Shown piece by piece: positions 50,623 to 62,499 of a DNA stretch of 64,000 nt. The notes under the pieces were generated by a model, which made no database searches, was not told where the DNA came from, and worked only from the letters and a program-made list of their open reading frames with translations. The DNA is taken from the NCBI GenBank assembly GCA_032622095.1, contig CP136069.1, positions 181,773,122-181,837,121 on the forward strand, in the 5' to 3' direction. The translations under genes and the position numbers were made by a program. The stretch comes from Siphonodentalium dalli. Its lineage: Eukaryota > Mollusca > Scaphopoda > Gadilida > Siphonodentaliidae. Position 1 is the stretch's first letter, and each line of letters opens with the position of its first letter.

Positions 50623-51036
50623 AATATATATATAAATGATATCGGGGTGATATCAGCACCATATATAAATTGTATATATTCGTGCAAGATATCGTGAACT
50701 TGACAATCATCACGAATTATTCAACATATGTTATTGCTTTATTTCATACCGATCATGAATTTATGTTGTGTATTATGTATATGATTATGATTGTTGTATA
50801 ATGAATATAATGAGTTGTGAAGTCTCGAGCAAACTTGTGAATACCAGATTACCACTGAGACGAAGCTTGCATGTCTGCTGTTATGCACAGAGCTGCATCC
50901 CAAACATCGGTGGAGCTCGGGATCTCAACCTGATCAGATCAGTGTGTTGTTTGAAATTTACACCATCCATAATCACACTACATCATGACTTTTGTTCAAC
51001 ATACATTATTTATTCCATACATGTATTGTATTTAAT
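50623..51036. other. Unassigned AT-rich sequence
   Basis: No gene or element terminus recognised. The ORF at 50768-51040 is not supported by any motif. Confidence 0.4.
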
Positions 51037-51040
51037 TTAA

Positions 51041-51405
51041 CCCTTTACCCAACAAAACGACAAAAAACCGGCCAAATAAAGCTCCAAATAGAACCATACA
51101 AATATGGATATCATTGGAACTGGCTCCTTGACCACATTGTGATAGTTACAGTTATGCCCTGTGCCAATGCATTCTCTTATATATGCGAGTCGACCATAGG
51201 TCGCCTCGCATATATAAGAGAATGCATTGGCCTAAATAAAATATTTTTTTAACACTTTTTACCATTTTTTCTTACATTCTTTAACAATTTTATAATTTCT
51301 AATGTGTTAAGCCAATGCATTCTCTTATATATGCGAGGCGACCTATGGTCGACTCGCATATATAAGAGAATGCATTGGCACAGGGCCGTTCTGTTGGGTA
51401 AAGGG
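51041..51405. mobile_element. TTAA-flanked palindromic MITE, copy 2
   Basis: Same family as 23850-24239 but in the opposite orientation: CCCTTTACCCAACA at 51041, inverse at 51405, TTAA at 51037-51040 and 51406-51409. The two 67-nt hairpins lie at 51164-51230 and 51312-51378. The copies are very similar over the hairpins. Confidence 0.85.
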
Positions 51406-51949
51406 TTAACATGTATACAGTCTCCTGGTGAACAATTTAGCGGACATGGCTCATTAGAACCTCCAAAGTATTTTCTACGTAATTTGGAGCGACGGATACG
51501 ATAGGTCGATAAATAAACGAACTATTGATATACCGGCTTCATATGCTCTGAAAACACTTGCCAAAGTCACAGCCATTATTCAGCCGTTTTCAACTTTTCA
51601 CCAGAAGTCATACAAACGCTCTTTTCTGTTCCATGTCGTGCAAATGGCTGTTTGTGTTTGGGACCCAACACCTTGTTCGTGGTTGCATTTTTCATTACTT
51701 GCGTCTTTGTGTGTTACATAATGATCGTAGAAAGGTAGATAACATATTTATCGACCTATTTCGATACTGGGAACATTTCAAAAGCGAATAATATTATTTG
51801 TATTTTTGGAGCGCAAACCACCATGTGGATTTAACCATGACGCCCTCCATCAAAGTTATACTTCCATGCCACATCATATGGCTAAAGAATTTTAGAATTA
51901 ACAGCGTTTTTAATGGAAATTGCGCGTAGGAGTGTAATAAATAGACAAA

Positions 51950-52043
51950 AGTTTCTCCTCGAGTGAGATGCGCAGGATTATTTTTCACGAGGCGTTTGCC
52001 GAGTGAAAAATAATCCTCGCATCTCACAAGAGGAGAAACTTCG
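51950..52043. repeat. Long palindrome B (arms about 45 bp)
   Basis: The left arm AAGTTTCTCCTCGAGTGAGA... has its inverse ending at GGAGAAACTT (52043). The tip is CACGAGGCGTTTGCCGAGTG. The outer flanks on both sides contain an ATAATAAA-like word (51937; inverse at 52074). No gene. Confidence 0.85.
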
Positions 52044-52851
52044 TTCGTCGCTGATGACAGTTAACTATTGTGTTTATTATATTTTCCACAACAGTTTGTC
52101 ACGACACAACTCTAATAAAATGCATTGAGAAGATGTTCCGATTCTGAATATTGACCTAAATGTTTCCGTTAAATTACGCGCAATGATAAGATAACAACCC
52201 AAATAAGGTAAATCGATTACGTCACTCATTCATGAATTCTTTACTATAGCCGCGCGCGCCATAGTATTTTACCCCGTATAAGTAACGTGACGTGATTTCA
52301 TTGACTGATTTTTCATATTGCCACCAACTTCAAACGGGATTTTTCGGAGGAATTTTTCAAACAAACAACAAACTTTATTGATTAAATTATTAACTGTTTG
52401 GAATGTCATTGTGTGGATAAGCCTTCCTAGTTCTATGAGATATCACTGCTCACTTTCATTTGAAATATGCACTCGAATATCAGTGGAATTTGACGTGAAA
52501 CTGCTTGAAGATACTGAAGTGGATTTCAACACTGTTTTCATTTTCTTGGTGCGAATGCACTTGTGGGAACAATTGTTTATCACGATTTCGATCTTTGGAT
52601 TCCGAAGTGTAGCGTAACCAAAAATGTTTCCCAGTTGGTGTTGATCCTGCAAATTCACTGAGCTGGAATTTGATGTCGATAACACATTGGTGGTCTGTGT
52701 TTTTGGTCATGTATTTTGTGTTATCTGACTATGTACTGGAACTGAGACAATTATTTTGGTGTAAGGGGACTAACCCAAAACGTGCACTTCGAATTATGCA
52801 ATTCGGAACGTGCGAGGTTGCGATAAATAGTCCGTCATCGCTGGGAGTAGG

Positions 52852-52915
52852 ATAAACCTCTGGGAGTAGGATAAACCTCTGGGAGTAGGATAACATCGTG
52901 GCACTTCCGGGAGTG
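52852..52915 (+). repeat. 20-bp minisatellite, three copies
   Basis: CTGGGAGTAGGATAAACCT is repeated three times, the last copy degenerate. Confidence 0.85.
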
Positions 52916-52954
52916 GGGATACGATTATTATTTTGGCAGAAAAAGTTACTGAAA

Positions 52955-53145
52955 ATATAATAAATAGAGAATACCCACGAGTTTTGGTTGAATACCCGAA
53001 TTATCTCATTCGTGGGTGTAAGGAAGTACAGAATTTCCACGAGCGGCTGCAAGCCGCGAGTGGAAATTCTGTACTTCCTTGCACCCACGAATGAGATAAT
53101 CCGGGTATTCAACCAAAACTCGTGGGTGTTCTTTTTATTATATGC
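52955..53145. repeat. Long palindrome C (arms about 80-90 bp)
   Basis: Arms starting GAATACCCACGAGTTTTGG are inverse copies with about four mismatches over 79 bp. The match weakly continues into ATATAATAAA on both sides. The tip is CACGAGCGGCTGCAAGCCGC followed by GAGTG. The only long ORF over it (52729-53112 minus) is a by-product of the palindrome. Confidence 0.9.
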
Positions 53146-53524
53146 GCTATAAACCGCACCAAAACTGCTAGTTTTGTCCTACAGTTCACTTCAAATTGTT
53201 AGAAAGCTTCGACATTTGCATTTTGTTTACATTCCATCAATTGATTTGCTCACCACTGAATGACAAATATCGAGCATAGCTCCATAAGAAATAGTCCCCA
53301 TTGTGTTATTCTGAAATGATGCGAGAAAATTAATGTATACATAATTTAGTGATAAGAATATATTAAAACAAATGAGTTAACATTATAACAATTAAATAAC
53401 AGTTTATGAACCTTGAAAATCAATAATTAAAACAATAGTCCGGCTGTTATTGATACGCTTTGAAACTTAATGTGATTCGCCGCTATAAACCGGTAGTAAT
53501 CTCCGAAAAAGTAATACTATTGTG

Positions 53525-53590
53525 TTATCCATCGAGTCGGTCAGTGTTATCCATCGAGTCGGTCAGTGTTATCCATCGAGTCGGTCCAGG
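53525..53590 (+). repeat. 24-bp minisatellite, three copies
   Basis: TATCCATCGAGTCGGTCAGT plus a few bases is repeated in tandem, the last unit ending in GTCC. Confidence 0.85.
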
Positions 53591-54017
53591 CGATGGATAT
53601 AACTCTCTACGCCACGGCAATTTCCCACTATTTAATGGGGAAGCATATAATAAATGGTTTTATTCAACCATAGATTTGTAAACTTTAGCCAGACAGTGAC
53701 GAAATTAGGCGACAAAAATTATTACCGAACGTGCAAGTTTTAAGAACACCGTACCGTGTCATGCAAGTGTACACAGTGCATGAACATGTATGTCTATTAC
53801 CTATGGTGTGATATGTCCAAACGTTAACATTTATGTTCATACTATATATTTGTTGCCGGGAGACTTGTTAATATTGTATATTTATATAGTTTCATTATCA
53901 TCCATTTGTGTACTTCTACTATTGTTGTAAATATTTCTTCTGTATCCCAATGTTCTCATTGAACGAGAGAAATAAACAATTGGAATTGGCACTCGTGGTA
54001 GAATCTCAACTCAAATT

Positions 54018-54431
54018 GTGACCCGCCATATCAAATCCAGTCGTAAGTCGGGATTTTTTTTACCCTGTGCCAATGCATTCTCTTCTATATGCGAGTCGAC
54101 CATAGGTCGCCTCGCATATATAAGAGAATGCACTGGCCTAACAATTTATTATCATTTTTTTAAAATAAATGTTTCTTACAATTTTTAGGACATAAAATAA
54201 AAAACATCCATTACCCTACAGGGAGCCCCACACATATATAGAAGCATATAGAAGAGTGTCGTCTGCTCATGTTTGTCTAGGGCTCTGTATGGGTGAAATT
54301 ATAAAATTGTTAAAGAGTACAAGAAAAAATTATTAAAATTGTAGGCCAATGCATTCTCTTATATATGAGAATGCATTGGCACGGGGTTAAAAAAATCCCG
54401 ACTTACGACTGGATTTGATATGGCGGGTCAC
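54018..54431. mobile_element. AATT-flanked palindromic MITE, copy 1
   Basis: The ends are GTGACCCGCCATATCAAATC and its inverse, with AATT on both sides (54014-54017, 54432-54435); the AATT could also be part of the TIR. The core contains the same hairpin as the TTAA family (54070-54136) and a shortened one (54346-54379) from which the central 33 nt are missing. The region between contains a roughly 130-bp segment not present in the TTAA copies. Confidence 0.8.
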
Positions 54432-54435
54432 AATT

Positions 54436-56895
54436 ACGGGCGTTAGGCAGAGCAAAGATTCATGGCATGCTCTGGGACTCGTGGATGGGACAACGCTATC
54501 GCTACTGGAATTTAGAGTTGTCCCCTACGTGGTACAAGAATATTGTGGGACTTAAAGGGATAATGTACTCAAATGTTGTTGTTGGTTTCTATAGTCTCTG
54601 AGTCGTAGAATAAGGTAACCAGATTTCCATTATCTGAAAGTCTGTTGAGTACGGAGTAATCTTACGGATGGCAGATTAGCCGGAATGCGAAAATACCAAA
54701 TGTAGTTGTCGAGTAATTTTTGGACAGTTTTCAAGCAAATGTATCAAATAAATGTTATATTAGATGCATAATATTAGTCCCATATACTCATTTACGTCAT
54801 CGTATAGTCACTTGTCAGTGAGTGGCTTAAGTTCACGCCCCATATCAACATATTTGTTTACACGATCTTGTGTGCCACGCGTTGCCCAATCCACTATCCG
54901 TGAATTATTTTGATTAAGCCTTGTACACGGAAATTCTCAAATTAGTAACTTTGATTTTAAGATAACCTATTAACCTGAACGTTTACAGAACACATTTTCG
55001 ACTCAAACTACTTAGTTTTCTGTATATTATCGATAGTAGATCGTTGCGATCACGGGGAATTTATTGAAAATGGCGTAAAGTACCCCTTTAAATCCGAACT
55101 GTTGTAAAACGCGTTTGCACACACATTTTGAACGTGTGGTACTCACCAACATCGAAACCACGTGACTCCCGTCGGTATATCATTACAGCCTTAATGCTCG
55201 GTGTAGTACAATATGGCTCGATAATTTTACGAACTACCGGTTCCATTGTTTCTGCAACTATACATAGGTAAATTTTAGGTTATGTATAATTAAAAAGCTC
55301 ACTAAAATTATTCAGGCAAGTAATTCTACATCTAGTATTTTATATTTTTGGAATACTGTTGATTCACTCAATACTTTTATTAAAATATATACATATTTTG
55401 TTCCATATACCAATCATAAATATCGTGTAAATAGTATGTAAATGTCAAGTTTGTGTTATGTAAGCAAAAGCAAAATTGTGTTACAGAACATGTTATACAG
55501 TACGTAAATAGTGTATGATAAGCACAATATTCAACACCAGGAAGACCCTACTAATAAACGTTGGTTAAAACTGACATCACGTTGTTTGCAACATGCTGTC
55601 ATTATGTGTTGTAGCGCTTACTAATCCTCGCCACTGAAGATTTCGGTGTTGAATGGGTCACCGTAAATCACTTTCCCGAAAATGTCCACGCTGTTCTGAC
55701 GATGTTGAGTGTTTTGTTTATCGTACACTCTTCACGTGTTGTACCGGTATATTGACAAATGGTCAGCTTTTTGAGTGTTTTGTGGATAATATCACATTCA
55801 TGTTCCCGCTATACAATACTGTTATTTCAAGCAAGCTTTTCAATTAAGAGTAATACTAATTTCGACCAATCTAAATCATACAAATTGGGCCTCTCATTTC
55901 ATGACATAAACAAACAAAGCTATCACAATTATCCCTCAAATTTCAATATCTAAAAGTAAAACATCAAGCGGAACGTGTTTGTTACTATAACCAAGGTCGA
56001 TATAACCAATTCAAACACCACTGGTCATATTTAGAATATTTGATTACATAGTTTCATGTTTATATAGATATTTTACATTTATACAAATAATGATTAATGT
56101 TGCAGTTAGTATACATAATGACCATTTCCGTCTGCGTTTGCTGTTCGTTTCTAAATCACTGACTTTTTATGTTCAAGCATATACATAATATATATTATAT
56201 AATATATGTTATTTTTTAGATCAATAATAAATCAAGCCCTTAATATAAAAAAATTATGCTAATATCTAGTTGTTCAATATAGCCCATCCCAACACACCCA
56301 CCTCAACACACACACAGAAAAACAGACAGAAGGAAATAACAATACAAATATATTTTTATGTTTGGTAGATACAAACCATGTCAGTTATATGTGTATTCAA
56401 CACATTGTCATAATTACAATTTTGTCTGAATAAAAATATCATAAAAAAATTAAAACATTTGAATTGGCATATTTGTTTTATGTGAAATTGTCCAGTCACA
56501 GGCGGGAAATTGTTCAGTCACTTGCATGTGCACTTCATGTCTTGATACATACCAGAATCCAGTGGTTGATTATCATAGGCGTATATAGTAGCCTGTAAAC
56601 AAAAGAGTCCGCTGAAAATCCCACCCCATTCTTTATTGATATGTAATCCCTTCAGCCACACACATGTGACACGAGAACATTAAAAAAATGTGTTAAATAA
56701 TGGGCGTTTTAGATATCATGATTGATATTTCCCCGTGCAGGAACGCACTATCATTAAACATTGCTCGGTGTACGTTGAAGTACGTGCACATTTGAGCATT
56801 ATTTGATCGGACGAGGGGCCTTAGACAAAAGAACGTTTGAAATGACTGATCACCGAATGTCAACCTACCACATAATGACCGTTATTTCGTACAAT
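54436..56895. other. 2.5 kb of unassigned AT-rich sequence
   Basis: I see no domain-bearing ORF, RNA gene or transposon terminus. Two overlapping 64-codon ORFs near 55653-55953 are not supported. Confidence 0.4.
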
Positions 56896-56898
56896 TTA

Positions 56899-57312
56899 GG
56901 GTACGTTCATACGCTGACATGTTTGCACGGTATGTTTTGCAGGCATTTTGTAGTAGAAAACGATATGGTGCCAGAATATGAACGGAAACAAGCATATGAA
57001 ATGAATCTGTACCATAGCTAACTACGTGCGAAGTAAAATCTCTGTAGTTCCAACTGTAGCGATGATACAGGAATTTGCCTGTAAATAGCATGCAATTATC
57101 TCGCAAGAATAAATCATACAGGTATTTGGTGGCAAATTCCAGTAGCACCATTACAACTGGAACTACATAAATTTTACTTCTCATGTCTTTCGCTTTGGTA
57201 AAGATGCATGTTATGTGCAAGTTTCCGTTCATATTCTGACACCATGTGGTTTTCTATGACGAAATGCCCACAAACACATACCGTGCAAACTTGCCAGCGT
57301 ATGACCGCACCC
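56899..57312. mobile_element. 414-bp full-palindrome MITE, Harbinger-like
   Basis: Nearly the whole element is one hairpin with about 200-bp arms. The ends are GGGTACGTTCATACGCTG and the inverse of GGGTGCGGTCATACGCTG, flanked by TTA on both sides (56896-56898, 57313-57315). A 3-bp TWA-type duplication with a GGG start fits PIF/Harbinger elements. The 116-codon minus ORF (56882-57232) reads across the hairpin and has no known domain. Confidence 0.75.
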
Positions 57313-57451
57313 TTAGGGGTTAAGTGTGTGTCTTATGTCTTAAGAAAGACAACGTAAAGACCAAATGTATGGGCGTCTGTTCAACTCACCGTGACAATCC
57401 ACCAATACCATTGTAGAAAATTGCCAGACGTTTATAGGGAACCTGACACTA

Positions 57452-58071
57452 TGGCTGCGGACACGTATCACAGTAACGATGGCATAGTAGGTGTGACAAT
57501 TTATTATGGTGGAGTTTGGTGACAATTGTTCGTTATAATTAATATGCCATAGCCAGTTATGTTGCCCGCTGAGTTTCCGCACAATGAGTCGACTGGACCA
57601 GTTAACCCATTGCGTTTCACTAAGATTGATCTCTACTCATTACGTTTTGCTAAATTGTATTCGCTACGATATATATAATTGCACGATACGTTTTTTTTAT
57701 ATGATCTCAATGCATGCACGTTTATCTACTTATATTAATTTCATTAATATGAACAATTAAACATGGCAGTTGACATAAATGGGTTATTCATTAAGCTATC
57801 AAGTGTACTTGTGTGTAAGCATGCAAAATATAACACTGTGTGTTGAGTGAAGCTCAACAACGACAAGACATTCACAGGTAGATACATCCTTGAGATATCG
57901 ACCGTCGCTGGTAGAGCTTGGTAGACTCATTGTGTGAATTTACAGAGGGCGACATAGCTTGCTATGGCGTATTAATTATGACGACCAATTGTCACCAAAC
58001 TCCACCATAATAAATTGTCACACCTACTATGACATCGATACTGTGGTACGTGTGTCCGCAGCCTATGTCGA
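57452..58071. repeat. Inverted repeat with 101-bp arms and 418-bp spacer
   Basis: GGCTGCGGACACGTATCACA...GCCATAGC (57452-57552) matches the inverse of 57971-58071 with roughly nine mismatches. The spacer has no ORF of note. This is probably a TIR element; the boundaries are not certain. Confidence 0.7.
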
Positions 58072-58426
58072 TTTTGGTTCTGCTCAATGTAAAGTGCGTA
58101 TTGTTGGAACTTAGATGATTGTACGCGTTCATATATTCCTAATTTTAATTATAATTTTAGTATAGGATTTCGATCCAGGAACGTTAGTTAATTTTAAGGA
58201 TATAATTGATTTACTATCGATTTTAATGTGGAGAGTTTGAGCACAGTCAATACTCGTGGGCTTCTCACAATGTTGGAAATCGATGTCGATACTTGTCATA
58301 AAGACCTTCGCAGCAACTCCCAACTCCAAATCCATATTGGTGCTACTTAATTCATTAATCGACATCCACATCAATATGTACGTTACAACAGTCACGTATA
58401 CCGTCGTGTTTCTCGCTGCTATGCTT

Positions 58427-58590
58427 ATATTATAAGTTACGGGACGCTTAGTGGTCGGATATGGTGTCATGTGAGGCGAAATTAGATCAATATTAGGCGA
58501 GGCCGTAGGCCGAGCCTAATATTGATATCGCGAGACTCGCATGACACCATATTCGACCACTAAGCGTCCCGTAACGTATTTATATAATAG
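58427..58590. repeat. Long palindrome D (arms about 75 bp)
   Basis: GTTACGGGACGCTTAGTGGT starts the left arm; its inverse ends near 58573. The arms diverge in a short internal stretch. The tip is AGGCGAGGCCGTAGGCCGAG then CCT. The outer flanks are AT-rich, with TATTATA-like words on both sides. Confidence 0.85.
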
Positions 58591-59440
58591 CTTAACCTTT
58601 ATTCTATATGTGAAGGAACGGCGGCTGAAATATCGGCTGCCAAAATTAGATTGTGCATGAAGACTCCTACAAGGCTACATGTACATACGGTGTGGTGAAC
58701 GTTTTTCGCAGTGACATTGTGGACGAGTACTCTAAGTTCATTCCGGGCTTGGTTTGGTGATCGAGGACGTGGGTATCTTAAATCTGTATTAATCAGCAGA
58801 GTTTTCAAGATATATGTATGGGAGATTATCGCAGTTAACGGTGCTGTTGTGTTTAATAATATGTTACCAAAACATGGGACAAAATACAGGCATACCCACA
58901 AGTGATTTAGTGGCTGTAATCGACATTCCATTCCAAGTGATTCCATATCCATTTGCTTTGGATTCTGAATGGATACGTCCAAATATCCAATTCTGGCACA
59001 ATAGGACGGGTTATATACAATTTTACACGAACTGAGGAGGTTTTCTGTGATCAGAAATTGTGCGCTTAATAGACCTGGGTATAGTAACACTGGTCGATAC
59101 ATGTGACTACGTTTCACGACACTCTGAGTTTGAGACACGCAACCGGATATAATGTTTATCTGTGGCAGTCCAGCACCAGACAATTGCTACAATACTCAAA
59201 TTTATTGTCAGTCGGTTGTGCTATCAGGCAGATACTAGAGTGTTAAAACTTCCCATCACTAGCATCAAGCTAGCAGTTCCAGCTGGCATGTGCTTCCACA
59301 CATTTGCATGTATATAATAACTATTCTTCGAACTTGAACCCCAAAAATCTAAACCAAAATAAGTTAGATATAATAACATTATTATAGGCCTACATTCAAT
59401 ATCAACTGAATTTTAGCTATTGCTGTTTTGTATGGTTCCT
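58591..59440. other. Region with an unsupported 194-codon minus ORF
   Basis: The ORF at 58599-59183 (minus) has no recognisable motif, signal peptide or conserved block. It could be chance. The interval is otherwise featureless. Confidence 0.3.
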
Positions 59441-59449
59441 GCTTAACTA

Positions 59450-60545
59450 TGGCTTATTTAATGTCGTTCCCAAAACACCATTGTAAATTCACTATGCCAG
59501 GTTTATTTCATTGTAGTGATTACCATAGTATTACCACCCAAAAGACAATTGTAATTTAAATTGGCTACCGGTATGGCTAATACACATTTATTTCACTATG
59601 GTAAACCATGTGATTACCACAGTTTACCACCCAATTTACAACAGTCTTTTGGGTGCTAAAACTATGATAATTACCATAGTTAAAAAACAATAGCTAATGA
59701 ACAACAGTTATTTGTGTGGTGAAGCAATAGTAAAAAAAACAATAGTACATTTTCAACAGTCTTTTGGGTGGTAAAACTATGGTATTAATCATAATACCAT
59801 GGTAATTACAATGATGATTATCATGGAGGCATGGGTATAACCATGGTAAATTAACTACTGTTTTTTCACTATAGTTTTACCACTCAAAACCATGGTTTTA
59901 CCACAACCGTTGTAAATTTACCACACAAATCACCATTGTAAATTAACCAACCAAATCACTGTTGTAAATTTACCACCCAAATCACCAATGTAAATTTACC
60001 ACCTAAATCACCGTTGTAAATTTACACTCAAATAACTGCTGTAAATTAACTATAGTTTCAGATAACCATTGCAAATTAACTATTGTGTTTTCTTATGGTA
60101 AACCATAATTTTACTATGGTCAAACAACAGTAATTTTTTTAAAGGGCTTGTTCACCGTAAAACGCTCCGTCGGTCACCTTGTCACCGTCTGATGATCACA
60201 ATCTAATTCACCATGGTGGAAATAGCATGCTATTTACCATTGTGGAATTACCATCTGATTTACCATGGTGGAATTACCATTTACTATGTGGTGGAATAAC
60301 CATGCGCTTCACCATGGTAATCCATCATGGTGTTACCATGGTAAATTTACCACATGGTGTTTTCGCCGCACGGTAAATACTCCACATGGTAAATTTATAA
60401 AAATCCACCATGGTGTTACATGCACCATGGTAAATTTACCATATTCACACCATGGTGGATTTTTATAAATTTACCATGCGGAGGATTTACCGTGCGGCGA
60501 AAACACCATGTGGTAAATTTACCATGGTAATACAATGGTGGATTT
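59450..60545. repeat. ACCATGGTAAATTTACC-rich cryptic repeat region
   Basis: Words of the type ACCATGGTAA, AATTTACCACC and CATTGTAAATTTACC recur many dozens of times on both strands without a fixed period. Many copies are self-complementary. Within it 60321-60414 and 60449-60542 form a palindrome with about 93-bp arms around a 34-nt loop. Confidence 0.8.
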
Positions 60546-61269
60546 TTATATGGGATCTGCCGGACTGTTTCAATCACGTGACTGAACATGCGCATACCGC
60601 CATGGTAACTCGCCTGTTGGACTTGGAACTAATTATTATTGCTATTTATCACTTCTTACTGCTGTTTATTGAGTTATTGCTATGTGTATTTGTTTTACGC
60701 CTCCGCCTTCTCCCAAATTGCGCTATAGTCCAGACAATTGCTTTATGACAATGGCCGTGTAGTGTAGCATTATGCGAATATGGCTTATATTTATGGGAGT
60801 GGTTATTTCCATGCTAACGCGAATATAGGTGTAGGAAAGAGCCTATAGCCATTTCGACCATACCGTGGTTAGTCCCCACCCCCCAAACAACCAATTCCCA
60901 AGCGAACATGGCCACGCCGTTGAAATTGAAGCTTGATAGCTGTATACCAGATATACAATGTAGTCAGGCGGCTCCCCTAACGTCATCAACCACTCACGGG
61001 TTTCGTGGTGAGCCGAAAAACTATTCTGTTATAGATATGGAGACATATGTGATGCGTAGAATCGAAGGAGGCCATATATCAACCTTTCAAGATCATATAT
61101 ATATATTTTAAATATCTGTCATAATATTGGCGTTGTTTGTGATTAAGTGACCATAATCAATTCCTGAACGGTTCATGTTGACAAAAAGTCATATTTTCCC
61201 TCGAATCGCTCTGAATAAACAAATACCGCGACAATGCATCACTTTGCCCACGGCTATGATACAAATATA

Positions 61270-62220
61270 GGAGGACCACTTAACTAGGATGAGTATCGAT
61301 ACTGACAGTATCTCAATATTTTTCCTTTCAATTGATCAACATGCAACTTCACGTCGGCCGTGTGTAAAGTAACACTGTTTAATATTTAACTACCCAGACA
61401 CTTATTTTTCCTCGAATAGCTCTGATTAACCTGACTTTGGGAACACTAATGACACTTTTTATTGTCAGTATCACTTTGTCCACCGACATCATACCAAACA
61501 TAGCAGGACCACTTAACCAAGATCAATTGTGACCCGCCATATCAAATCCAGTCGTAAGTCGGGATTTTATTTTACCCTGTGCCAATGCATTCTCTTATAT
61601 ATGCGAGTCGACCATATGTCGCCTGGCATATATAAGAGAATGTATTGGCCTAACAATTTTTTACAATTTTAATAATTGTTTCTTGTATATATTATTTAAC
61701 AATTTTATAACTTCACCCATACAGAGCCCCAGACAAACGAGCAGACGACACTCTTCTGTATGCTTCTATATATGTGTGTCTCCCTGCAAGGTAATGGATG
61801 TTTTGTATTTTATGCCCTAAAAATTGTAAGAAACATTTATTTAAAAAAATGATAAAAAATTGTTAGGCCAATGCATTCTCTTATATATGCGAGGCGACCT
61901 ATGGTCGACTCGCATATATAAGAGAATGCATTGGCACAGGGTAAAACAATCCCGACTTACGACTGGATTTGATATGGCGGGTCACAATTGTGAAAACAGA
62001 TTTTCTACATGATGGACCGTGGCTTTCAGATACAAAGTGACATTGTTTAACATTGCATTACACATACTTTGTGACATAAGAGCCTTATACACAAATCCCG
62101 GTTAACGGCTGCTTAGTTATGCATGGTAATATTGACAATAAACTGTTACGTTATAACCCATCCTAGTTAATTCAGAACAATAATGCTTCCATTCCAATCT
62201 ACCTCTTAACTCCCATCAGC
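61270..62220. repeat. Dispersed repeat shared with 19970-20310, split by a MITE
   Basis: Words such as TATCGATACTGACAG, GTGTAAAGTAACACT, ACATAAGAGC and CCCATCCTAGT occur in the same order here and at 19970-20310 inside the 3.96-kb element. The copy here is interrupted by the AATT MITE at 61529-61985. Confidence 0.6.
61529..61985. mobile_element. AATT-flanked palindromic MITE, copy 2
   Basis: The same ends as 54018-54431 (GTGACCCGCCATATCAAATC) and AATT on both sides (61525-61528, 61986-61989). Both hairpins are complete (61582-61648, 61868-61934). The middle segment carrying CCCATACAGAGCCCCAGACA is in inverse order to that in the other AATT copy. Confidence 0.8.
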
Positions 62221-62499
62221 CAATCGCCCACCGAACGTGTACCGCAGTTTTAGCGAATTGTCACACGAGTTGCAGGGAGCGACAATATGAGCCATGTTCA
62301 GCCACCCTTACGTGCAACCTGTAACGTGTGTTGCCATGCCACCGAACGCCACCCGACTCACATACACATTCAACCTACACAATACGGTCAAACCGTCTCT
62401 CTTGACAAATTATATATTTTTTGTGGAATATATCTTGAATGGGGCATACTCATTTGTCTTATAATACATAAGCCATTCTAACAGGACAGCCTCAGAGGG

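Noticed and set aside
52729-53112. 127-codon minus-strand ORF
   Set aside because: It runs through palindrome C and a 20-bp minisatellite; the reading frame is a by-product.
48911-58590. Palindrome tips as hammerhead ribozymes (GAGGCC-loop-GGCCGA resembles stem II)
   Set aside because: The required CUGANGA and GAAA core and the cleavage triplet are not present around any tip.
58599-59183. 194-codon minus-strand ORF
   Set aside because: No recognisable domain or signal peptide; its length alone is not convincing in this non-coding setting.
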